From Ochrobactrum sp. Marseille-Q0166 (GTDB lineage: Bacteria; Pseudomonadota; Alphaproteobacteria; Rhizobiales; Rhizobiaceae): DNA of 64,000 nt. Where the stretch lies: NCBI RefSeq assembly GCF_014397025.1, contig NZ_JACJUO010000001.1, positions 2,032,501 to 2,096,500 on the forward strand. Direction: 5' to 3'. Below the pieces are notes generated by a model. The model made no database searches. It saw only the letters and a list, made by a program, of their open reading frames with translations, and was not told the origin of the DNA. The translations under genes and the position numbers were made by a program. Positions 25,835 to 35,315 of this stretch are shown one piece after another; within the stretch, counting starts at the first letter, position 1, and each line of letters opens with the position of its first letter.

Positions 25835-28728
25835 ATGGTTTAAAAAACAGGTTTTTTGCAACTTTTCTTCGCTGTCTAGCGCTAGTCGTCATTGTGACCT
25901 GTTCGGCAATCCCTTCTCAGGCCGTTGAACCCATAAAAATATCCAAGGAAGATACCGCTCTCGATCTTTCGCGCGCTGTTGAGCTGCTGCGCAATCAAGG
26001 TGAGAGTGTTCAGGTTTCGACTGCACCGGGGGCCGACGGAATCGTTCGCCGCATTGAGGTTCAGGCTGATCCAAACTCCAATGCCTCCGGCGACTGGGCA
26101 GCATTTTCCATTGCCAATCCGACCGATCAACAAATTGACCGGCTGATTGTCGCTCCGCATTTCCGCCTCGTGGGGTCAGGTGTCATCTGGCCTGATCTTG
26201 GTTCCTCGCGCATTTCATCGATCACGCCCAGTGAGGGCTTTACGCTGGACCGACAGCCAAGCCAAGATGCAGATGTTTTCAGCATCACCCTTAATCCTGG
26301 CACCGTAATCACCTTCGTTGCCCAGCTTTCATCACATAATCTTCCTCAGCTTTATCTATGGGAACCTGAAGCTTATAAGGACGCCGTCAACTCTTACACG
26401 CTTTACCGCGGTATTCTGCTCGGCATTTCCGGCCTTTTGGCACTGTTCCTGACCATTCTTTTTGTTGTGAAAGGCACATCGCTCTTTCCGGCAACGGCGG
26501 CGCTCGCATGGGCGGTTCTTGCTTATATCTGCGTGGATTTCGGCTTTTGGAATAAGCTCATGGAAATCACGCCCGGAAATGAGCAGGTCTGGCGCGCTGG
26601 TACCGAAGTCGCCCTCGCCGCCTCTTTGGTGATTTTCCTGTTCACCTATCTGAACCTCAATCGCTGGCATGATCATTTCAGTTATGGCGCGGTCACATGG
26701 GTGCTCGGACTTTTAGCGCTTGCCGGCGTGGCTGTTTTTGATCCGCCCGTAGCCTCCGGCATAGCGCGTATGTCGCTGGCATTAACAGTCATATCGGGAA
26801 TCTTCATCATCGGCTACTTAACGATCAAAGGCTACGACCGAGCGGTGATGCTCATTCCAGCCTGGCTGTTGACGCTGATATGGCTGCTCGGCGCATGGAT
26901 GACGGTATCGGGCCAGCTCGATAATGACATCATCCAGCCAGCCCTTGGCGGCGGTCTGGTACTGATTGTCCTGCTTATCGGCTTTACTGTGATGCAGCAT
27001 GCCTTCTCAGGCGGCGCGCTGCAACAAGGATTGCTTTCGGATATGGAACGTCAGGCGCTTGCTGTCATTGGTGCAGGCGACATCGTGTGGGACTGGGATG
27101 TACCACGTGATCGTGTTGTCACCACACCTGACATTGCAAATTATCTTGGCAATACGGCAAGTTCGCTGCAAGGTCCTGTGCGCAACTGGTTGCCTGCCAT
27201 GCATGCCGATGACCGCGACCGCTTCCGCTCGACGCTCGATGCCATTCTGGAAAACCGGCGTGGCCGTATCGGGCAGATTTTCCGGCTGCGCGCCAATGAC
27301 GGCCATTATCACTGGTATGCGCTACGCGCCCGCCCCGTCATCGGCTCCAATGGCGAGATTGTTCGTTGTGTGGGGACTCTGATCAATGTTACCGAGCAGA
27401 AAAAAGCCGAAGAGCGCCTGCTTCATGATGCGGTTCATGACAATCTGACAGGCCTGCCCAATCGCGAGCTGTTTCTTGATCGTCTCAGCAATCTTATGAA
27501 CATGGCCCGTGGTGAAAGCAATCTGCACCCGACCGTGTTCATTATTGATATCGACCGTTTCAAACAGGTCAATGACAGTCTTGGCATGTCGGCAGGTGAT
27601 ACGATTCTGCTCACCATCTCCCGCCGCCTGTCACGCCTGATGAAGCCGCAAGATACACTTTCCCGCCTGTCGTCGGATCAGTTTGGTTTATTGCTTGCAT
27701 CTGAAAGCGATCCAGGACGCATAGCGGCTTTTGCCGAAGCTTTGCGCCAGGCTGTTCGCTCGCCCATTGCCTATGCAAAGCGCGAGATCGTGCTGACAGC
27801 TTCTATCGGTCTGATTACATGGACAAAGACTGCTGCTTCAGCGGAAGACTTTGTCAAAGATGCGGAACTTGCAATGCATCAGGCCAAACGCTTCGGTGGC
27901 GACCGTATCGAACCATTCCGTCCTGCTTTCCGCGCTATCGGCAGCGACAAGCTACAGCTTGAATCCGATCTTCGCCGTGCGCTTGAACGCGATGAGATCA
28001 GTCTGGTCTATCAGCCGATCGTGCGTCTGGATGAAGGGACGATTGCAGGTTTTGAAGCCCTGATGCGTTGGGAGCATCCACGCCGTGGCGCCATTTCTCC
28101 ATCTGAGTTCATTCCGATTGCAGAAAGCTCCGGCCTTATTGTGCAACTTGGACTGTTCGCCATTCAGCGGGCGGCTGAAGACCTCTATGCGTGGCAAGAA
28201 CAGTTTCCGAAGCTAAACCTGTTTGTTTCGGTCAACCTATCAAGCACGCAGTTGATCCGGCAGGACCTCATCAATGATGTTCGTTCGGTTCTTTCACGTA
28301 TTCATCTCACTCCCGGCAGCCTGAAGTTGGAACTGACGGAATCTGTGCTGATGGAAAACCCGGAACAGTCCGCTCATGTGCTCGCTCGTCTGAAAACCAT
28401 GGGTGTCGGCCTATCACTTGATGATTTTGGCACCGGCTATTCATCATTGGCATATCTGACACGCTTCCCGTTCGATATCATCAAGATCGACCGCTCTTTC
28501 GTTAAGGGTGATCAGCCGCAGAAAACAACGCTTTTGCGCTCCATCGTCAGCATGGCGCATGATCTTGGTCTGGCAGTTGTGACAGAGGGTGTCGATAACG
28601 AAAATGATGCCTTGCAACTGCGTCAAATGGGTTGCGAATACGTTCAAAGCTTCATGTTTGGTGAACCGGCCAGCCGCGATGACGCGACACGTATTGTGCG
28701 AGAACAACAGGACGCTGCGGCGGCTTAA
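25831..28728 (+). CDS. Membrane sensor with PAS, degenerate GGDEF and EAL domains
   Basis: A 965-residue protein. A signal peptide (to about residue 32) leads to a beta-rich periplasmic domain resembling 7TMR-DISM sensors, then seven hydrophobic helices (residues 190-390), a PAS domain with VTEQKKAEERLLHD, a GGDEF domain and an EAL domain. The cyclase motif reads SSDQF instead of GGDEF, so diguanylate cyclase activity is unlikely. The EAL half keeps GFEALMRW, LELTESVL, DDFGTGYSSL, IKIDRSF and VTEGVDN, so it is probably a phosphodiesterase. GTG start; coupled to the GNAT gene. Confidence 0.9.
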   Translation: MNGLKNRFFATFLRCLALVVIVTCSAIPSQAVEPIKISKEDTALDLSRAVELLRNQGESVQVSTAPGADGIVRRIEVQADPNSNASGDWAAFSIANPTDQQIDRLIVAPHFRLVGSGVIWPDLGSSRISSITPSEGFTLDRQPSQDADVFSITLNPGTVITFVAQLSSHNLPQLYLWEPEAYKDAVNSYTLYRGILLGISGLLALFLTILFVVKGTSLFPATAALAWAVLAYICVDFGFWNKLMEITPGNEQVWRAGTEVALAASLVIFLFTYLNLNRWHDHFSYGAVTWVLGLLALAGVAVFDPPVASGIARMSLALTVISGIFIIGYLTIKGYDRAVMLIPAWLLTLIWLLGAWMTVSGQLDNDIIQPALGGGLVLIVLLIGFTVMQHAFSGGALQQGLLSDMERQALAVIGAGDIVWDWDVPRDRVVTTPDIANYLGNTASSLQGPVRNWLPAMHADDRDRFRSTLDAILENRRGRIGQIFRLRANDGHYHWYALRARPVIGSNGEIVRCVGTLINVTEQKKAEERLLHDAVHDNLTGLPNRELFLDRLSNLMNMARGESNLHPTVFIIDIDRFKQVNDSLGMSAGDTILLTISRRLSRLMKPQDTLSRLSSDQFGLLLASESDPGRIAAFAEALRQAVRSPIAYAKREIVLTASIGLITWTKTAASAEDFVKDAELAMHQAKRFGGDRIEPFRPAFRAIGSDKLQLESDLRRALERDEISLVYQPIVRLDEGTIAGFEALMRWEHPRRGAISPSEFIPIAESSGLIVQLGLFAIQRAAEDLYAWQEQFPKLNLFVSVNLSSTQLIRQDLINDVRSVLSRIHLTPGSLKLELTESVLMENPEQSAHVLARLKTMGVGLSLDDFGTGYSSLAYLTRFPFDIIKIDRSFVKGDQPQKTTLLRSIVSMAHDLGLAVVTEGVDNENDALQLRQMGCEYVQSFMFGEPASRDDATRIVREQQDAAAA

Positions 28729-28744
28729 CTCTTAAAAATGTTCT

Positions 28745-29347
28745 TCAGGCGTGACCGGCTTCGGAAACGAGCCGTGTCATGTCAATGCCCATACGCACCA
28801 TCAGACGCTCATATTTTCCCGTAATATCACTGTCGAAGAGCATATCCATAGGTGCAGGACACGCAAGCCAGCCATTTTCTGCGAATTCCATATCAAGTTG
28901 CCCCGGCGCCCAGCCTGAATAGCCCAGAGTCAACAAAGCCTGCGATGGTCCATTTCCACTATAGATCGCATGCAGAATATCAACTGTCGCCGTCAAACAA
29001 ATATTTTCGGTAACTGGCATGGTCGAGTCGGCCATATAGTCATCACTATGCAGAACGAATCCACGCGTGCGATCCACTGGCCCGCCATTGCGTACCATAA
29101 TCTGTTGCGCGCGTTTGGGCAGCATTACCAAGTCTTCACCTTCAATGATACCAAGCTGACGCAGGAGATCAGGAAAACCCAGCGGCTGAAGCTGATTGAT
29201 GATGAAGCCCATGGCACCTTCCTCAGAATGTGCACAAATGTAGATAACAGCGCGGGCAAAACGCTCGTCATTCATGCCGGGCATGGCAAGCAGGAACTGC
29301 CCGTTTAAGAACCCCTGCTCCTGATTTGGCTTTCTGAGAATGGTCAT
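28745..29347 (-). CDS. YqgE/AlgH family protein (DUF179)
   Basis: A 200-residue cytoplasmic protein with the full DUF179 signature: [43 protein letters not shown] and [19 protein letters not shown]. Members are widespread in proteobacteria; AlgH was named for an effect on alginate expression in Pseudomonas, and the biochemical role is unsettled. The ATG at 29347 is chosen over a TTG start three codons earlier. It is convergent with the EAL gene, with only 16 bases between them. Confidence 0.92.
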   Translation of the reverse strand: MTILRKPNQEQGFLNGQFLLAMPGMNDERFARAVIYICAHSEEGAMGFIINQLQPLGFPDLLRQLGIIEGEDLVMLPKRAQQIMVRNGGPVDRTRGFVLHSDDYMADSTMPVTENICLTATVDILHAIYSGNGPSQALLTLGYSGWAPGQLDMEFAENGWLACPAPMDMLFDSDITGKYERLMVRMGIDMTRLVSEAGHA

Positions 29348-29494
29348 AAAGATCAAGGTAGCAAGACTGCGTCAAATGACAATGAAAATTGCACGAAGTT
29401 TTTTGGCGTGGTAAATGCCGCTTGATTTCAGAAAGGATAATGTAGAAATATTGCCCGCAAGAAATCTAATTATTAACAGAGATTTATAGCTTCG

Positions 29495-29839
29495 ATGCAG
29501 ATTTATATAATACTGTCTTTAGCCCTTATTTTCATAGTTTACTCTCTATATGCACAGTCAAAATTGTCTCCTCTAATTGATTTCATCAGACAGAGCTCAA
29601 CAATGACAAAGACCATCGGTGATGTGTCTGATCTTTATTATATTTTCACCATGCCGCGAGGCAATTATCGGTTTGCCCTGTTCCTTTGGCACAACGCAAT
29701 CCCACCACAGGAAATCGCCGACAATTTTGATGATTTTGCACAATTGCGTGTTGTCTCCAACATCGCTTTGCTCATGCATATCGCTTTGGGTTCAATGATC
29801 TTTATGATGGTGATTTTCAATCTCATGGTAAAAATCTGA
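29495..29839 (+). CDS. Hypothetical two-helix membrane protein
   Basis: A 114-residue protein. A hydrophobic segment at residues 3-19 (IYIILSLALIFIVYSLY) and a second at 90-111 (IALLMHIALGSMIFMMVIFN) would place both ends on the same side of the inner membrane, with a polar loop between them (DFIRQSSTMTKTIGDVSDLYYIF). The composition is a little AT-richer than its neighbours. I recognise no family. It lies between DUF179 and the DsbD-alpha gene. Confidence 0.6.
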   Translation: MQIYIILSLALIFIVYSLYAQSKLSPLIDFIRQSSTMTKTIGDVSDLYYIFTMPRGNYRFALFLWHNAIPPQEIADNFDDFAQLRVVSNIALLMHIALGSMIFMMVIFNLMVKI

Positions 29840-29902
29840 ACCAAAATATGCCAGCATGAACTGAGCCTTGATAGGACCATCTTTTTCAAGCAATCTTACT
29901 TT

Positions 29903-30676
29903 ATGAGATCACTTGCTTTCGTTACTCTTCCGCTGCTGCTTTGCGCCGTCATGGACGCCCAGGCAGCTACATCCGACTGGATAGAAACGCCCGGCGGAAA
30001 AGTGCGCATTGTTCTTGAAGATAAGAAGTCTGGCACGAGCCAGCGCGGCGCATTGCAGATCAATCTCAATCCGGGATGGAAAACCTATTGGCGGAATCCG
30101 GGCGATGCAGGCGTGCCGCCGCAGATCAATATTGAAAGCAATGCCGCTGCACATATCGATTACCCGGCTCCCGTCTATTTTGGGGCGGGCGATGAGGGCG
30201 GCATTGGTTACAAGCAGCCTGTGTCGTTGCCTCTGACATTCACAGCCAAGCCGGGAGAAGACCGCCTGAAAGGTCACGTTTTTCTCGGTGTTTGTGACAA
30301 AATCTGCATCCCGGTGCAGGCGGAGTTTGACTTCCCGTTGAACGAGGCTGAAGACCAATCACCGCAGGCTGTCGCGACGCGCACAATTATCGAAACAGCC
30401 TTTGACCGCCTACCCGCACCGGCATCCTCAGATTTCGGTGTGAAAAGCGCAAAACGGAGAGAGAACAAAGCTATTTTCGAACTTGCACTCCCGGACACCA
30501 CAGCACCTGCCCAATTGTTTGTTGGAAGTGAGCAGCTTAATCTTTCCGAACCAAAGCCTGAAGGGCAGTCGCATTTCACGGCAATGCTTCACGGTGAAGC
30601 CAAAGAAGACACGCTCATTGACTATACGCTTGTGCAGAATGGTAAAGCGGTTTCCGGGCAGATCCAGCTTGATTAG
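29903..30676 (+). CDS. Stand-alone DsbD N-terminal (alpha) domain protein
   Basis: A 257-residue periplasmic protein with a signal peptide ending near AQA (residue 21). The rest matches the alpha domain of DsbD/ScsB: RGALQINLNPGWKTYWRNPGDAGVPP, YPAPVYFGAGDEGGIGYKQP, and the redox pair C131-x3-C135 in FLGVCDKICIPV. DsbD normally joins this domain to a membrane beta domain and a thioredoxin gamma domain; neither is present here. It may receive electrons from a separate CcdA-like protein and pass them to a periplasmic partner. A peroxiredoxin gene follows 143 bases downstream. Confidence 0.82.
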   Translation: MRSLAFVTLPLLLCAVMDAQAATSDWIETPGGKVRIVLEDKKSGTSQRGALQINLNPGWKTYWRNPGDAGVPPQINIESNAAAHIDYPAPVYFGAGDEGGIGYKQPVSLPLTFTAKPGEDRLKGHVFLGVCDKICIPVQAEFDFPLNEAEDQSPQAVATRTIIETAFDRLPAPASSDFGVKSAKRRENKAIFELALPDTTAPAQLFVGSEQLNLSEPKPEGQSHFTAMLHGEAKEDTLIDYTLVQNGKAVSGQIQLD

Positions 30677-30819
30677 CTTTGGCAATTCGGAAATTGAATT
30701 TGTGAAAATCGTCGTTATCGGCTTAAGTGTGATTGCCATGCTTCGAGCAAAGGCAGAAGAAGTTCAGCCATTCATACAGGTGAGCCGTGACGGCAGAAGC
30801 TTACCTTCAGGAGAAAAAA

Positions 30820-31305
30820 ATGACGATCAAAGTTGGTGACAAGCTCCCCGCAGCAACCTTCAAGGTAAAGACTGCGGATGGCGTTAAAGAAGTAACGACT
30901 GACGAAGTCTTCGCAGGCAAAAAAGTTGTTCTTTTCGCAGTTCCCGGCGCTTTCACACCGACCTGCAACCTCAATCACCTGCCAGGTTATCTTGAAAATC
31001 GCGACACAATTCTTTCCAAGGGTGTGGATGAGATCGTTGTTGTATCAGTCAACGATCCTTTCGTCATGGGCGCGTGGGCACAGAGCACCGGCGGCGAAGG
31101 CAAGATCACGTTTCTTGCTGATGGCTCGGCTATCTTTACGAAAGAAATTGGTCTTGAGCTTGATGCGACTGCGGGCGGCCTCGGTATTCGTTCAAAGCGC
31201 TACTCGGCAATCGTTGAAGACGGTGTTGTCAAAACCCTCAACATTGAGGAACAGGCTGGGCAAGCTGTCACCTCAGGCGCTGCAACGCTGATCGAACAGC
31301 TCTAA
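30820..31305 (+). CDS. 1-Cys peroxiredoxin (Prx5/PMP20 type)
   Basis: A 161-residue peroxidase that reduces hydrogen peroxide and alkyl hydroperoxides. The peroxidatic cysteine is C49 in PGAFTPTCNLNHLPGY, followed by the conserved VNDPFVMGAWA and FLADGSA. There is no second cysteine, so resolution must use an external thiol such as glutathione or glutaredoxin. No signal peptide is seen, so it acts in the cytoplasm. The ATG at 30820 has GGAG directly upstream; an earlier in-frame start at 30787 is weaker. Confidence 0.93.
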   Translation: MTIKVGDKLPAATFKVKTADGVKEVTTDEVFAGKKVVLFAVPGAFTPTCNLNHLPGYLENRDTILSKGVDEIVVVSVNDPFVMGAWAQSTGGEGKITFLADGSAIFTKEIGLELDATAGGLGIRSKRYSAIVEDGVVKTLNIEEQAGQAVTSGAATLIEQL

Positions 31306-31310
31306 TCTAA

Positions 31311-31347
31311 CGCATGTCCCGAAAGGCATTTTACGCTTTTCGGGATA
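31311..31347. terminator. Hairpin terminator between peroxiredoxin and LysR genes (repeat-family member)
   Basis: The stem TCCCGAAA (31317-31324) pairs with TTTTCGGGA, with a 12-base loop. Its sequence resembles the right half of the 43-bp repeat family (CGCAT, CCCGAAA, TTTTCGGGAT), so it may be a repeat copy acting as a terminator for two convergent genes. Confidence 0.6.
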
Positions 31348-31351
31348 TTCT

Positions 31352-32245
31352 TCATGATGGGCCCTGCTTTTTCGGCAGGGCGCGCATTTCTCGTGTCAGC
31401 CACTTTTCAAGGGCGAGCGAATCGGGTTGACCGGCTCTGTGTGGCGCGATCCACAGCAGCATCCGGCGCGGCCCCGGGCAAAAGCCGAAAGGCGCAACGA
31501 GACGACCTGATGCGATGTGCTCAGCAACGAGCATATGCGGAACCACAGCAACGCCCAATCCACACAGCACAGCCTGAATCAGCAAATAGAAATGATGAAA
31601 TGTGGACTTCGGCTCCGGAACCGGAAAGTCTGCCCGAGCTGCTTTCTGCCAATCCGCAAAAGCCTCCAGCCTTGTATGCGTGGCAAGCACTGAGACCTGT
31701 GCGAAATCGCTCGGATCATTCAAGGGGCATTCTGCCAAATATGATGGCGCGCAAACAAGACCAATCTCCTCGCGTCCCATATCGCGGATAACGGCGTCCG
31801 CAGGTGGCTCGATGACGCTGGAACGGATCGCTATACCGATCTTGTCACGCATAAAATCAATTCGGTCATAGTTCATATTGAACTGCAACTCGATATTCGG
31901 GTGACTATCGTGGAATCGCCCAATTCGCGGAATGATCCACTCCATCATAATGGACGAGGAGCAGGAAAGTGTCAGCGGGCCCGGCTTTACACGCTCGATA
32001 CTACCCTCGATGATTGAAAATGCGCTGGCCAATCCTTCAGCCAGCCGGGCACCTTCGGGTGTCGGATCACTCAATCGCGCATTGCGTGTAAGCAACAATA
32101 CACCAAGTGAATCCTCCAAAGATCTTATCTGACGACTAACCGCTCCATGCGTTACGCATAACTCCTCGGCAGCTCTTGTCATCGAGCGATGACGTGCAAC
32201 AGCCTCAAAAGCCTTGAGTGCATTCAAGGAAGGAAGTGGTCGCAT
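31352..32245 (-). CDS. LysR-family transcriptional regulator (GcvA-like)
   Basis: A 297-residue regulator. The N-terminal winged helix-turn-helix shows LNALKAFEAVARHRSMTRAA and THGAVSRQIRSLEDSLG; the remainder is the effector-binding domain with SCSSSIMMEWIIPRIGRFH and GLGVAVVPHMLVAE. It is divergent from an MFS transporter gene, with two ATATC-type dyads between them, so it probably controls that transporter and itself. The start at 32245 has AGGG upstream; another ATG six codons earlier is possible. The inducer is unknown. Confidence 0.9.
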   Translation of the reverse strand: MRPLPSLNALKAFEAVARHRSMTRAAEELCVTHGAVSRQIRSLEDSLGVLLLTRNARLSDPTPEGARLAEGLASAFSIIEGSIERVKPGPLTLSCSSSIMMEWIIPRIGRFHDSHPNIELQFNMNYDRIDFMRDKIGIAIRSSVIEPPADAVIRDMGREEIGLVCAPSYLAECPLNDPSDFAQVSVLATHTRLEAFADWQKAARADFPVPEPKSTFHHFYLLIQAVLCGLGVAVVPHMLVAEHIASGRLVAPFGFCPGPRRMLLWIAPHRAGQPDSLALEKWLTREMRALPKKQGPS

Positions 32246-32283
32246 GGGAACCCTCGTTAGCATCTGAGCATACCTGTGAGATT

Positions 32284-32394
32284 ATATCACAATCGGCTGA
32301 TATTAAATCGCTTGCGGCGGCATGTCGCAATCTTTAGCTATCTGCCTATTTAAAAGCGCAGTTGCCGACGGAATCAGCAATATCTTTTGATATT
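32284..32394. promoter_or_regulatory. Putative LysR operator dyads
   Basis: ATATCA-N8-TGATAT (32284-32303) and AATATC-N4-GATATT (32379-32394) are perfect dyads in the intergenic region between the LysR and MFS genes. The shared ATATC half-sites fit binding by the adjacent regulator; this is inference. Confidence 0.45.
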
Positions 32395-32447
32395 CATGCC
32401 TTCAAGCTCCTTCGCTTCTTTTAATGTGCAAGCAGGGAGGAACTGCA

Positions 32448-33782
32448 ATGCAGCAAAAATCTCACGAAATGACGCCCGCTGAAAAGTCGGCCATATCGAA
32501 AATTTCGATCCGGCTGGTTCCATTCATCGCGCTGATGTTCTTCATCAACTTCCTGGATCGTACCGCAATTTCCTTTGCGGGTCCGAACGGGATGACAACC
32601 GACCTCGCGCTGACTGCTGCGCAGTTCGGTTTTGCAGCCGGTATCTTCTTTGTCGGCTACATCATTCTTGAAGTGCCAAGCAATCTTGCGTTGCATAAAT
32701 TTGGCGCGCGCAAATGGCTTGCCCGCATCATGGTGACATGGGGTATCGTGGCGCTGCTGTTCACATGGGTTTCCAGCTCTACTGAACTCTACATTCTGCG
32801 CTTCCTGCTTGGTATTGCTGAAGCCGGCTTCTTCCCTGGCGCCATCCTGTTCCTGTCGATGTGGGTGCCGTCACGCCATCGCAACAAGATTCTGGCACTG
32901 TTTTACCTTGCGCAGCCTTTGACTATCGTCATTGGCGCACCAATCGCCGCAACGCTGATCGACATGCACGGCGCATTTGGTCTTGAAGGCTGGCGCATCA
33001 TGTTCTTTGGCGTCGCTGTTCCGGCGATTTTGGTTGGTATCATCACCTATTTCTATCTGCCAGACACGCCAAACGATGCCAAATGGCTCAATAAGGAGGA
33101 ACGTGACTGGCTTAACGGCGCCTTGGCACAGGAAGAAAAGATCAAGGAAAGCGCACATGGCCGCATGACGGGTCTTGCACTTTTCGACAAGCGCGTATGG
33201 CTTCTGTCGATAGTGTATTTCGGGCTGGTCTATGGTCTTTATGCGCTCGCTTTCTTCTTGCCATCAATCATCAATGGCTTCGAACAGGAATTCAACACGA
33301 AGTTTAACGTGTATGATAAGGGTCTGATTACCGCCATTCCTTACCTGCCTGCAGCTATCGCTCTGTATTTCTGGAGCCGCGATGCAGCAAAGCGCGGTGT
33401 ACGCCCCTGGCATATCGGCATTCCGGCACTTGTTGGCGCTTTCGCCATTCCAGCAGCCCTTTTCATGCCATCGCCGGCCACAACGATCCTGATGATCACG
33501 ATCACCGCCTGCGCGATCTTCTCGGCCCTGCCTAACTTCTGGGCTATTCCATCCCGCTTCCTGAGCGGTCCGGCAGCAGCGGCGGGCATCGCACTCATCA
33601 ATACAATCGGCAACATTGCGGGCTTTGCAGCCCCCTATATTACCGGCCTCGTAAAAGATGCTACCGGCCTGTATGAAATGCCGATGTTCATCGTGGGGGG
33701 CGTGCTGCTCGTGTCGTCCGTGCTGGCATTCTCGCTTGCCGGAAGACTGAAGGATCCTTCGGAAATCGTCTTGAAGAAGTAA
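32448..33782 (+). CDS. MFS transporter, anion:cation symporter (ACS) type
   Basis: A 444-residue, twelve-helix inner-membrane transporter. The conserved first helix loop FLDRTAISFAGPNGM, the GxxxGxxxLEVPSNL pattern around residue 80 and FLLGIAEAGFFPG in helix 4 are typical of the ACS group that imports carboxylates or phthalate/tartrate-like anions. The ATG at 32448 has GGAGG seven bases upstream. It is divergent from a LysR gene, which probably regulates it. No catabolic enzyme genes adjoin it, so the substrate is open. Confidence 0.9.
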   Translation: MQQKSHEMTPAEKSAISKISIRLVPFIALMFFINFLDRTAISFAGPNGMTTDLALTAAQFGFAAGIFFVGYIILEVPSNLALHKFGARKWLARIMVTWGIVALLFTWVSSSTELYILRFLLGIAEAGFFPGAILFLSMWVPSRHRNKILALFYLAQPLTIVIGAPIAATLIDMHGAFGLEGWRIMFFGVAVPAILVGIITYFYLPDTPNDAKWLNKEERDWLNGALAQEEKIKESAHGRMTGLALFDKRVWLLSIVYFGLVYGLYALAFFLPSIINGFEQEFNTKFNVYDKGLITAIPYLPAAIALYFWSRDAAKRGVRPWHIGIPALVGAFAIPAALFMPSPATTILMITITACAIFSALPNFWAIPSRFLSGPAAAAGIALINTIGNIAGFAAPYITGLVKDATGLYEMPMFIVGGVLLVSSVLAFSLAGRLKDPSEIVLKK

Positions 33783-33791
33783 TCTCATCAA

Positions 33792-33824
33792 AAAAAGCCG
33801 CGCTGAATTTCAGCGCGGCTTTTT
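33792..33824. terminator. Strong bidirectional terminator between MFS and rnhA
   Basis: AAAAAGCCGCGCTGAA and its complement form a 15- to 16-bp stem with T-tracts on both strands, between convergent genes. Confidence 0.9.
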
Positions 33825-33847
33825 CATGTCCGTCGATCGGAAGATAA

Positions 33848-34312
33848 TTACTTAACCTGAAGTGACTTGTGACCGTTGTACTTGAATGGTTCCATACCGG
33901 CACGGGCAAGTTCATCAGCGCGTTCATTCTCGGGGTGACCCGCATGGCCTTTGATCCAGTGCCATGTCACCTTATGCGGCTTTCGCGCCTCATCCAGTGC
34001 CTGCCAGAGCTCGGCGTTCTTCACCGGCTTCTTGGCTGCGGTTTTCCAGCCGTTGCGTTTCCAGCCCTCAATCCAGCCGGAAATACCATCACGCACATAA
34101 ACGCTATCGGTATATAAATCGACTTCGCATGGCTCTTTCAGCGCGGACAGTGCCGAAATCGCAGCCATAAGCTCCATGCGATTGTTGGTGGTGTCGGCTT
34201 CGCCGCCTTTCAACTCTTTTACATGGCCGTTCCAACGGACGATAGCACCCCAACCACCCGGGCCTGGATTTCCGGAACATGCGCCATCGGTGAAAGCTTC
34301 GATATGCTTCAC
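33848..34312 (-). CDS. rnhA: Ribonuclease HI
   Basis: RNase HI cleaves RNA in RNA-DNA hybrids, removing primers and R-loops. The 154-residue protein has the four catalytic acids: D in [18 protein letters not shown] in [10 protein letters not shown] in [11 protein letters not shown] and D in [11 protein letters not shown]. Its start overlaps the thrB stop by four bases (ATGA), and a strong terminator follows, so it is last in the ispH-thrB-rnhA run. Confidence 0.97.
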   Translation of the reverse strand: MKHIEAFTDGACSGNPGPGGWGAIVRWNGHVKELKGGEADTTNNRMELMAAISALSALKEPCEVDLYTDSVYVRDGISGWIEGWKRNGWKTAAKKPVKNAELWQALDEARKPHKVTWHWIKGHAGHPENERADELARAGMEPFKYNGHKSLQVK

Positions 34313-35289
34313 GCGTCAGCCCCGTTCAATTCAAGGCCATATTCGCTTGCCGACCTGACCTGGCGGTGAAAACGCATGCGGCGCACATATTCCATCGGGT
34401 CTTTTTTCATAACAAAGCTGCCGTCTGGTACGGTCAGCCAGTCATAAAGACGGGTCAACATGAAACGAACAGCAGCACCGCGTGCCAACACAGGCAGCGC
34501 ATCGATTTCCGCGGCGGAAAGTGGGCGAACCGAATTGTAGCCGCGCAACAGTGCAGCTCCCTTCGTCAGATTGAAGGAAAAGTCTTTCTCAAAGCACCAT
34601 GCATTCAGACACACCGCCACATCATAGGCGAGAATATCGGTGCAGGCGAAATAGAAGTCGATGAAACCTGACAGACGATCGCCCAAGAAAAACACGTTAT
34701 CCTGAAAAAGGTCGGCATGAATGACGCCCTCCGGCAGTCCTGATGGCCAATTCTTTTCGAGATAATCGAGATCACGTTCAGCTTCTGAAACCAGCCCCGG
34801 CTCAACACCGTCAGCGCGCTCTTTCGACAGGTTCCACAATGGACGCCAATCGGGCAACGTTAGACCATTGCGGCGGCGCATATCGAAATCTTCGCCAGCC
34901 AGATGCATTTCGGCGAGCCCCCGACCAACCTCTTCGCAATGGGCAACAGTCGGCTTGCGCATCCACATACCTTCAAGGAAGGTCACGATTGCCGCCGGAC
35001 GTCCTGCGAGTTCTCCGATCATCGCACCATCACGGCGCACAACCGGCTGGGGGCATTCCAGACCACGTTTGGCAAGATGCTGCATCAAATTGAGGAAAAA
35101 TGGCAGATCTTCACGGTTCACGCGCTTCTCGTAAAGCGTGAGAATAAAAGACCCTGTCGTCGTGTGCAGGAGATAGTTGGTGTTCTCGACACCTTCCGCA
35201 ATGCCTTTATAAGAAGTCAGAGCACCGATGTCATATTGCTCAAGAAAAGCACCCAGCTCGATTTCATTAATGTCTGTATAGACGGCCAT
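34309..35289 (-). CDS. thrB: Homoserine kinase (ThrB, APH-fold)
   Basis: ThrB phosphorylates homoserine to O-phosphohomoserine, the substrate of ThrC. This 326-residue form belongs to the aminoglycoside-phosphotransferase fold, not the GHMP kinases. It shows [12 protein letters not shown] near residue 32, the catalytic loop [11 protein letters not shown], and the metal aspartate in [10 protein letters not shown]. It lies downstream of ispH across the tandem repeat block and overlaps rnhA, an order shared with other Rhizobiales as far as I recall. Confidence 0.95.
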   Translation of the reverse strand: MAVYTDINEIELGAFLEQYDIGALTSYKGIAEGVENTNYLLHTTTGSFILTLYEKRVNREDLPFFLNLMQHLAKRGLECPQPVVRRDGAMIGELAGRPAAIVTFLEGMWMRKPTVAHCEEVGRGLAEMHLAGEDFDMRRRNGLTLPDWRPLWNLSKERADGVEPGLVSEAERDLDYLEKNWPSGLPEGVIHADLFQDNVFFLGDRLSGFIDFYFACTDILAYDVAVCLNAWCFEKDFSFNLTKGAALLRGYNSVRPLSAAEIDALPVLARGAAVRFMLTRLYDWLTVPDGSFVMKKDPMEYVRRMRFHRQVRSASEYGLELNGADA

Positions 35290-35315
35290 GCCGCTTATTT
35301 CCCCATATTCACCAT

